DNA of 51,653 bases. It comes from Pleurocapsales cyanobacterium LEGE 06147 (lineage in GTDB: Bacteria > Cyanobacteriota > Cyanobacteriia > Cyanobacteriales > Xenococcaceae). A model generated the notes under the pieces. That model worked only from the letters and a program-made list of their open reading frames with translations. It had not been told where the DNA came from and ran no database searches. This document shows, one piece after another, positions 45,508-51,653 of this stretch (position 1 is the stretch's first letter; every line of letters begins with the position of its first letter). Made by a program: the position numbers and the translations under genes. The stretch covers positions 1 through 51,653 of the forward strand of contig JADEWQ010000034.1 in the NCBI GenBank assembly GCA_015207585.1, read 5' to 3'.

Positions 45508-46770
45508 ATGACTAAAGATTCAAACATTTCCAAAGTTAAACTCTACGGTCGATCGAATTCACCAGAAGCCTATCAAATTCGTGATTTTCTCAAGCGCAGC
45601 GTAGTTGAATTCGATTGGATTGAGTTAACCTGCGACGAAGATTGTTATCGAGAACTAGGTTTTTCTTCAGTAGACGAGTTACGTTTACCAATAGTCGAAC
45701 TGAGTAACGGGACTCAACTATTTGCTCCTACCGTACAAGAAGTTGCTCAACAGTTGGGTTGGGTAACACAACCGAGATTTAAAGAATATGACTTATCTAT
45801 CTATGGTGCAGGTCCTGCTGGTTTGAGTGCTGCGGTTTATGCTGCCTCTGAAGGATTGCGGACGGTTCTCATCGAACGTCATGCCGTCGGCGGACAGGCT
45901 GGTAGTAGTTCCTTGATTGAAAATTATTTGGGTTTTCCCGAAGGAATTAGCGGTGCTGACTTGGCAGAAAAAGCGCGACAGCAAGCAGTTAAGTTTGGAA
46001 TTGAATTACTGATTCTAAGGGAGGGAGTCAAAGCCGAATTTAAAAATAATCGAATTTACGTCGATATGGCGAACGGTAGCAAAATGGTTGCTCGTGCCAA
46101 CATCTGTGCTACTGGCGTTGAATATCGCCGACTCAATCTTCCAGACGAAGACCAATTTCTCAATCGCGGAGTATATTACGGTGCGGGTGCTAGCGAAGCT
46201 CCGTTGTGTCGGAATAAACATATATTTGTCGTTGGTGGTGGTAACTCGGCAGGACAGGCGGTGATGTATTTTTCTCAGTACGCTGAAAAGGTAACTATGC
46301 TAGTTCGCAGCAGTAATTTAGCAGCTTCTCTATCTCAATATTTGAGCGATCGCATTACTAAAACTGAAAATATTGAAGTGCTGTTTAACTCTCAAGTTAG
46401 CGGACTTCAAGGAGATACAAATTTACAGCAGATTACTATTATTGACCGTCGCGATGGGTCAAAAAAGCAGGTAGATACTCAACATCTCTTTATTTGTATT
46501 GGTGGTGTTCCTAATACGGAATGGGCTAAAGATACCAATATTATTCGAGATAAAGCTGGATTTCTAATTACTGGTTCTGACCTACTCAAAAATGGTTGTC
46601 CTGATTGCTGGAAATTAAACCGAGATCCTTTTTACCTTGAAACCAGCGTTCCAGGTTCTTTTGCTGCGGGAGATGTCAGACATGGTTCGGTTAAACGCGT
46701 TGCTTCTGCCGTCGGAGAAGGGGCAATGGCGGTCACGTTTGTCCATAAATATTTGGAGGAAACTAAATGA
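45508..46770 (+). CDS. thioredoxin-reductase-like flavoprotein with glutaredoxin-like N-terminus, no redox cysteines
   Basis: 420 residues. Residues 1-85 resemble a glutaredoxin (VKLYGRSNSPEA), but the CPYC site is replaced by SNSPEA (16-21). From about 95 follows a thioredoxin-reductase fold with FAD loop SIYGAGPAGLSAAVY, VGGQAGSSS and NADPH loop VVGGGNSAGQA. At the place of the CxxC motif there is YYGAGASEA (about 223-231), so neither redox-active pair exists. The protein may therefore be an electron carrier or a flavin-dependent reductase instead of a true thioredoxin reductase. It overlaps the next gene by 4 bp (ATGA). Confidence 0.85.
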   Translation: MTKDSNISKVKLYGRSNSPEAYQIRDFLKRSVVEFDWIELTCDEDCYRELGFSSVDELRLPIVELSNGTQLFAPTVQEVAQQLGWVTQPRFKEYDLSIYGAGPAGLSAAVYAASEGLRTVLIERHAVGGQAGSSSLIENYLGFPEGISGADLAEKARQQAVKFGIELLILREGVKAEFKNNRIYVDMANGSKMVARANICATGVEYRRLNLPDEDQFLNRGVYYGAGASEAPLCRNKHIFVVGGGNSAGQAVMYFSQYAEKVTMLVRSSNLAASLSQYLSDRITKTENIEVLFNSQVSGLQGDTNLQQITIIDRRDGSKKQVDTQHLFICIGGVPNTEWAKDTNIIRDKAGFLITGSDLLKNGCPDCWKLNRDPFYLETSVPGSFAAGDVRHGSVKRVASAVGEGAMAVTFVHKYLEETK

Positions 46771-47915
46771 ATGTAGATCGTCGAGCGATTATAATTGGTG
46801 GTTCGCTATCTGGATTATTTACAGGAGTTTTATTGCGTTCTATTGGCTGGCAAGTAGATATTTACGAACGCTCTCCTCATACCCTCAGCAGTCGCGGAGG
46901 CGGGGTAGTTTTACAACCAGATGTAGTTGAAGCCTTTGCGATCGCTGGGATTTCCTACCAAAATTTGGGTGTAGATGCTAAGGAACGATATTACTTACAG
47001 CGTGATGGCAGCATCCAAGCGATGCCTATGCGTCAGACTTTAACTTCTTGGAACTTACTCTACAACTCATTGAGGCGACATTTCCCCGACGAGCATTATC
47101 ATCAAGGAAAACGTCTAACTAATCTTCAACAGCACGACGGACAGGTTACGGCAATTTTTGCCGATGGTACTCAGGCAACGGGAGATTTATTAGTTGGTGC
47201 AGATGGATTAAGTTCGACAGTCCGCCAAATTCTTTTACCAACCTACGACCCAATGTATGCTGGATATGTTGCTTATCGAGGATTAGTAGATGAGAGAGAA
47301 CTAGACCCAGAAACGGCAGCTATTATGACCGAAAGATTTGTTTTTTATCAATTCCGCAATTCCCATATTCTTCAGTATGTAATTCCAGGAAAGAATGAAT
47401 CTTTAGTTCTTGGAGAGCGACGTTTTAACTGGGTTTGGTATGTAAACTATGATGAGACTACAGAACTACCCCGCATTTTGACCGACAAAAATGGCAAACA
47501 GCGAAATTACTCGATTCCTCCAGGCATGATGGCAAATGATCTCGAACGAGAAATGAGAGATTATGCCCAAAAAGTTTTGGTCGAACCCTTTCAAAAGCTG
47601 ATTGCAGCCACTGAAGAACCTTTCGTACAGGCAATTTTAGATTTGGGCGTGCCAAACATGGTATTCAAGCGTATAGCTTTAGTCGGAGATGCAGCATTTA
47701 TTCCTCGTCCCCATACAGCAGCTAGTGTTTCTAAAGCAGCAGCAAATGCGATTGCTCTGGCTGATACTCTGGTCGATTGTGACCATAATGTATTAGATGC
47801 CCTCAAAACTTGGGAATTAGACCAGCTTGCTCTGGGAATGCATCTCTGGAAACGCGGTCGAGATTTAGGAGAGACTTCTCAATTTATCTATGGTAAAAAA
47901 AGATGGAAGGAATAG
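46767..47915 (+). CDS. FAD-dependent monooxygenase, dihydroxypyridine-hydroxylase-like
   Basis: 382 residues. The N-terminal FAD loop is IIIGGSLSGLFTGVLL with Glu in YERSP; later LLVGADGLSSTVR (DG motif) and the GD motif in VGDAAFIPRPHTAASVSKAA, which is characteristic of the 2,6-dihydroxypyridine 3-monooxygenase branch. Such enzymes hydroxylate aromatic rings with NAD(P)H and O2. The ribosome binding site GGAGGA (46755-46760) lies in the upstream gene, and the start overlaps its stop as ATGA. It is the last cargo gene, 136 bp from the right end of the element. Confidence 0.9.
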   Translation: MNVDRRAIIIGGSLSGLFTGVLLRSIGWQVDIYERSPHTLSSRGGGVVLQPDVVEAFAIAGISYQNLGVDAKERYYLQRDGSIQAMPMRQTLTSWNLLYNSLRRHFPDEHYHQGKRLTNLQQHDGQVTAIFADGTQATGDLLVGADGLSSTVRQILLPTYDPMYAGYVAYRGLVDERELDPETAAIMTERFVFYQFRNSHILQYVIPGKNESLVLGERRFNWVWYVNYDETTELPRILTDKNGKQRNYSIPPGMMANDLEREMRDYAQKVLVEPFQKLIAATEEPFVQAILDLGVPNMVFKRIALVGDAAFIPRPHTAASVSKAAANAIALADTLVDCDHNVLDALKTWELDQLALGMHLWKRGRDLGETSQFIYGKKRWKE

Positions 47916-47981
47916 TTTAATTGCTTACTTAATAATATTTCCAAAAACTAATTTTACTTTACCTTTATTCTAAAAAAATAT

Positions 47982-48050
47982 TTATTTGTTGTAAACATAT
48001 CTACAGCGACAAAAGCCTTAATTTGTGATTGTTGTAGACACTATAGACGA
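47982..48050. repeat. right end of element with inverted copies of the left-end motif
   Basis: On the minus strand this stretch reads, from right to left, CTACAACAATCACAAAT (about 48037 down to 48021) and ACAACAAATAA (47992 down to 47982). Both resemble the left end (ACAACAACAACAAAT). They are probably recombinase-binding sites. The exact terminal base cannot be fixed. The kinase frame is open upstream through this region but encodes no PAS-like residues before about 48052. Confidence 0.4.
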
Positions 48051-50975
48051 GAAAATGATTATTTTCTCAAGATAGTGGGCTACACCCGTGAGGAAATCGA
48101 GACAGGGCAAGTGCGATGGACGGATATCACCCCGACCGAGTTTCTTTCTCTAGATGAAAAAGCGGCGGCAGAACTGAGAACCAATGGGGTAGCAACTCCC
48201 TTTGAGAAAGAATTCATTCGCAAAGATGGTACTAGTGTTCCCATCCTCATCGGGTCGGCACTCCTCCAAGAACCCTGCGATCGACAACAAGAAATTATTG
48301 CTTTCTTTATAGACCTGACAGAGCGCAAGCAAGTAGAAGCCGCATGGCAAGAAGGGAAACAAACCCTCGATGCCATTATGGATTATATTCCTGAAGGTAT
48401 TACGATCGCCGAGGCGCCGGATGTTACCATTCGTCAAGTCAGTCGCTACGGGCAGCAATTAACTGGACGACCCAGAGACGAGATCGTAGGTATTCCAGTT
48501 ACGAAACACGTTGAAAAATGGGGATTGCTGCGTCGCGATGGCACTCAACCCTCTGGAGAGGAGTTACCTCTGACTCGTGCGGTTCAGCAAGCGGAAGTTG
48601 TAACGGATGAAGAGTGGATTCTGCAACGACCCGACGGGAGCCAAATCAGCATCCTCTGCAACGCCGGACCGATTCGAGACCGGGATGGCAACACAAGCGG
48701 AGGAGTTATGGCATGGCGAGATATTACCGAGCGCAAGCGGTTTGAGGAAACTCTGCGCCAACTAATAGAATGTGCCAAGCTCAAAGGTACAGAGTTTTTT
48801 AATACTTTGGTACGGGTGCTAGCTGAAGCTCTCAATGTACGATATGCCTTTGTCGGCGAGGTCTATTCAAAGAACCAGGAGCAAGTCAGAACCCTAGCAA
48901 TGTGGGTCGATGGCAACTGGAGTGAAAACTGTGAGTATGAGCTAGCTGACACACCTTGCCAGAATGTGACGGAGCAGGGGCTATGCTTCTACCACAGTCA
49001 GGTAACTGCTTTGTTCCCGCACGATCCACTCCTGGCTCAGATGGGCGTAGACAGTTATTTGGGGATACTGTTGCGAGCCTCAGACGGCACCACCTTGGGC
49101 TTGCTTGTGGTGATGCACGATCGCCCGATTGACGAACAACTTCAACCGGAAACCCTCATCCAAATCTTTGCAGGTCAAGTAGCGGCTGAGCTCGAACGCC
49201 AGCAGACGGAAGACAGCTTGCGAGCGGCAGAGGAACGGTTGCGCTTGGCCCTAGCTGCCGCTCGGATGATTGTTTGGGATTGGGACTTGCAAACTAACCG
49301 AGTCATTTGTTCTGAGAAGGCTGAAGCCGTTTGGGGAATTCAAGTTGGCGCTGCCGATGACTTTGTTGCCGCAGTTCACCCAGAGGATCGGGCGATCGTT
49401 GCTCAAGCTGCTGCCAGCGCCCAACAGGGGGAAGGTATATATAGCTCAGAGTACCGAGTGGTTGGACCCGATGGAATCGTGAGATGGCTGCACAGCCGAG
49501 GACGCACTCACTTTAATGCCGCAGGACAGCCACAACGAATTATCGGAGTTTCCCTGGATATCAGCGCTGCAAAGCACCGCGAAGCGGAACGCAAGCGAGC
49601 AGAAGCAGAACGGGAACAACTTCTTGCTCGCGAGCAAGCGGCACGGGCAGAGGCAGAGCGAGCCAACCGCATCAAAGATGAATTTCTCGCGATCGTCTCC
49701 CACGAACTGCGATCGCCTCTAAACCCTATTTTGGGCTGGTCAATGCTCCTCCGAACTCAAAACCTGGATAGAGCCAAGACCACTCAAGCCTTGAGCACTA
49801 TCGAACGCAATGCCAAGTTACAAGCTGAACTGATTGAAGACTTACTGGATATCTCCCGGATTCTGCGAGGCAAACTCAGCCTGAATGTTTGTCCGGTCGA
49901 TCTAGTGCCCACCATTCGAGCGGCAATGGAAACGGTGCGCTTAGCAGCGATCGCCAAATCCATCCAAATAGACACAATGTTTGAACCGGACGTAGGGCTA
50001 GTATCGGGCGACCCCGCTCGATTACAACAAGTAGTTTGGAATCTCCTCTCCAACGCGATCAAATTCACGCCAGCAGGTGGTCGGGTTGAGGTAAAGCTGT
50101 CATTGGTCACTAGTCATTCGCCATTTGTAGAAGATGGACAAATCACAACTGACGAATCACAAAGAAACGCCAGTTGCTCCAAGTCGGCAGAGCCGACGGC
50201 AGTCGCTTTATGCCGGGAAACCCGTCCACCGCGCTGCCTCCCCAACGCACTGGCTCCTAATGACCAAGAACTGATGACAAATAATCGAGGACAAATGACC
50301 GAGGACGAATTTGCCCAGATTACCGTCAGCGATACGGGTAAAGGCATCCACCCAGACTTCCTCCCTCATGTATTTGACTATTTCCGTCAAGAAGACGGCG
50401 CGACAACTCGCAAGTTTGGGGGACTGGGGTTAGGACTGGCGATCGTTCATCACTTAGTCGAACTCCATGGGGGTACTGTCCAGGCAGAGAGTCCGGGGGA
50501 AGGGCAGGGGGCGACCTTTACCGTCAGACTGCCGCTCATGCCCACCTCACCCCAAATCAGCCAAGATAGTATACCGTCTGAACTGGCTTTGGATTTGACC
50601 GACTTCCAGGTTTTAGTCGTGGAGGATGATGCCGATACACGAGACTTTGTTGCGTTTCTACTAGAACAAGCAGGGGCAAGGGCGATCGCATCTGCTTCAG
50701 CAGGGGAAGCACTTGCTGCTTTAAAGCGTTCCAAGCCAGATGTGCTGCTCAGTGATATCGGGATGCCAGAGGTGGACGGCTATATGCTGATGCGACAAGT
50801 GAGAGCCTTGCCACCAGAGCAGGGCGGTCAAATTCCGGCGATCGCTCTGACTGCCTATGCGGGAGAAATTGACTATCAGCAGGCAATGTCAGCAGGTTTT
50901 CAACGACACGTCGCAAAACCGATCGAACCCCAGAAGTTGATCGAGGCGATAGTCAGCTTAGTTAGGCAGAGCTAG
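48051..50975 (+). pseudogene. giant hybrid histidine kinase, 3' part
   Basis: The first usable start is GTG 48075 (966 residues), but the PAS fold already begins at END YFLKIVGYTREE near 48051, so the true gene started elsewhere. Domains: partial PAS (to about 95), PAS (about 100-225), GAF (about 240-380), PAS (about 385-505), coiled coil, HisKA with His in SHELRSPL (near 541), HATPase_c (about 645-845; NLLSNAIKF, VSDTGKGI, GGLGLGLAI), receiver (about 858-965; LLSDIGMPEVDG). The HATPase carries an extra stretch of about 66 residues. It is the C-terminal half of the gene whose start lies at 34214, though a segment is missing between them. Confidence 0.8.
50105..50303 (+). repeat. in-frame REP-like insertion in the HATPase domain
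   Basis: About 200 bp rich in TCACTAGTCATT- and GACAAATGACC-like words flanking hairpins: GTCGGC-AGA-GCCGAC (50183-50197) and CGGG-AAA-CCCG (50213-50223). It encodes low-complexity sequence with Cys, Arg and Pro (KSAEPTAVALCRETRPP) between the N-box and the G1 box. The reading frame stays open. Repeats of this type occur dispersed in cyanobacterial genomes, usually between genes. Confidence 0.65.
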
Positions 50976-50981
50976 TAGTCT

Positions 50982-51020
50982 TTGACATCCTCTCCAGCCT
51001 AAAGGCGTGGAGATTCCTAC
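50982..51020. mobile_element. IS200/IS605-type terminal hairpin
   Basis: TTGACATCCTCTCCAGCC, a TAAA loop, then GGCGTGGAGATTCCTAC form a 9-bp stem with one bulged G. This is the classic end of tnpB-containing IS200/IS605-type elements of cyanobacteria, here in the minus-strand orientation. On the minus strand an open frame of about 45 codons ends in TAG (51019-51017) inside the hairpin's edge, as tnpB genes often do, but its sequence is not clearly TnpB. It lies just 6 bp after the kinase stop codon. Confidence 0.65.
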
Positions 51021-51272
51021 CACTCAAAAAGAGTCTCGGATAGCCCACCCGCAACTATATGTATCGTGGCAACAATCCAACAAATTTTTGTTTTATGCCT
51101 CAAAGTATAGATAAACCATTGACTTGTCGGCTTCCCTATTACTGGTTCAGGCTCGGTTTCACAGTCGCAACAGTAAATGCGAGATTAAGAAAAGTAGAGG
51201 GAATCCAGCAGAACTTAAATAATTGGACATAATTGGACAATCATAGACATATTTTTATGTTATATCGAGTTT

Positions 51273-51533
51273 ATGTCCAACTTATTAACTGTTACTGAAG
51301 CTGCTCAACTTCTTGGTGTTTCTACCAAGACAATAAGACGTTGGGAAAATGAAGGAAAAATCAAAGCAATTAGAACCGAAGGTGGTCATAGACGCTTTGA
51401 AGTATCTTCATGACTTGGTAACAAGCATGATGCTTCTTTAACTGTGGCTTACGCTAGAGTATCTAGCTCAGACCAAAAGGAAGAAGAAACAATTAAAGCA
51501 GGTTGCAGACGAATTAAAGTGATTACTCTCTAA
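51273..51533 (+). pseudogene. IS607-type tnpA (serine resolvase) remnant
   Basis: The first 46 codons encode a MerR-like helix-turn-helix (TVTEAAQLLGVSTKTIRRWE), as at the N-terminus of IS607-family TnpA. A TGA at 51411 ends the frame. The same frame continues with LTVAYARVSSSDQKEEE, the start of the serine resolvase domain including the catalytic Ser, then fails with TAA at 51531. So the gene has an internal stop and lost most of the catalytic domain. Confidence 0.85.
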
Positions 51534-51653
51534 ATGCTCGCCTCAACAAGCTCTTAGAGATTTAATTGTCGCTAGAGATAGGTGGAAGAAAAAGATAGCT
51601 AAATTCCCACGCTTTAAGAAGAAAGGAATCAAAGACTCTTTCGTGAACTACCG
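51532..51653 (+). pseudogene. tnpB fragment of an IS607/IS605-type element, cut by window end
   Basis: The open frame reads KCSPQQALRDLIVARDRW, then KIAKFPRFKKKGIKDSF, the conserved N-terminal part of TnpB RNA-guided endonuclease-like proteins. It lacks the first 60 or so residues of TnpB: the sequence passes from the tnpA remnant directly into it. The remainder lies beyond the window, so I cannot tell whether the nuclease domain survives. Confidence 0.8.

Larger units (their letters stand above)
37214..48050. mobile_element. Tn554-family composite element with redox cargo, about 10.8 kb
   Basis: The limits are inferred from the break points of the interrupted histidine kinase: the last kinase codon on the left is at 37211-37213, and PAS-domain sequence resumes on the right at about 48051. 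Next to the left end lie tnpA, tnpB and tnpC of the Tn554 type. An inverted repeat of 11 bp, ACAACAAATAA, occurs at 37222-37232 and inverted at 47982-47992. Cargo occupies 41227-47915. The tnp genes are AT-rich and show no GCGATCGC that I can find, whereas the cargo contains several. Exact ends are not proven. Confidence 0.7.

Noticed and set aside
48075-50975. The right-hand kinase as an independent complete gene starting at GTG 48075
   Set aside because: The start lies inside a PAS domain, and PAS-type residues continue upstream of it to about 48051. No ribosome binding site precedes the GTG.

Overview
The window comes from a cyanobacterium. The HIP1 octamer GCGATCGC recurs throughout, and several genes belong to families typical of cyanobacteria: a CPP1-like protein, a DUF2839 protein, a CruA/CruP-type lycopene cyclase, DUF4440 proteins, Uma2-type PD-(D/E)XK proteins and giant hybrid histidine kinases. 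No rRNA or CRISPR array is visible. The only RNA gene I can support is tRNA-Leu(UAG). I cannot name the genus from sequence alone.

Region 1 (1-11,200) looks like ordinary chromosome: a HAD hydrolase, CPP1-like and DUF2839 proteins, a PAS-GAF histidine kinase, lepA, a Gfo/Idh/MocA oxidoreductase, tRNA-Leu and a CruA-type cyclase. Region 2 (11,200-26,600) is mixed. It holds a UPF0104-type membrane protein, a pair of nested miniature elements, an alpha/alpha-toroid-like protein, an orphan peptide-type ABC permease, an isoaspartyl peptidase, a MarR regulator divergent from two tandem DUF4440 genes, an ATP-grasp enzyme, an Uma2 protein, a TrmJ-like methyltransferase in an apparent operon with a beta-lactamase-fold protein, a 138-bp miniature element, a periplasmic amidase and a membrane protein with a polymer-forming-type repeat. 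Region 3 (26,900-33,400) is a surface-glycan island: a sulfatase and four glycosyltransferases, including two related GT4 genes that bracket a GT2 gene.

Region 4 (33,900-51,000) is the most striking. A short XRE-type gene and a very large hybrid histidine kinase gene are cut in two by an insertion of about 10.8 kb. The 5' kinase part ends inside a PAS domain at 37,213, and the 3' part resumes inside another PAS domain near 48,052. The insertion carries a tnpA-tnpB-tnpC module of the Tn554 type: two tyrosine recombinases, the second with two N-terminal zinc ribbons and a frameshift, and a coiled-coil partner. Behind it lies a cargo block: a divergent Lrp/AsnC regulator, a double EthD-domain protein, a YdcZ-type transporter broken by one base, an old-yellow-enzyme family reductase, a FrnE-like DsbA protein, a thioredoxin-reductase-like flavoprotein fused to a glutaredoxin-like domain and lacking both redox cysteine motifs, and a dihydroxypyridine-hydroxylase-like FAD monooxygenase. 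The transposition genes show no HIP1 sites that I can find, while the cargo has several.

The end of the window (50,980-51,653) holds transposon debris: an IS200/IS605-type terminal hairpin and an IS607-type tnpA/tnpB remnant with a stop codon and deletions. Together the data suggest a catalytic redox operon moved between cyanobacteria by a Tn554-family element that is now probably immobile. The substrate of the cargo pathway is unknown.
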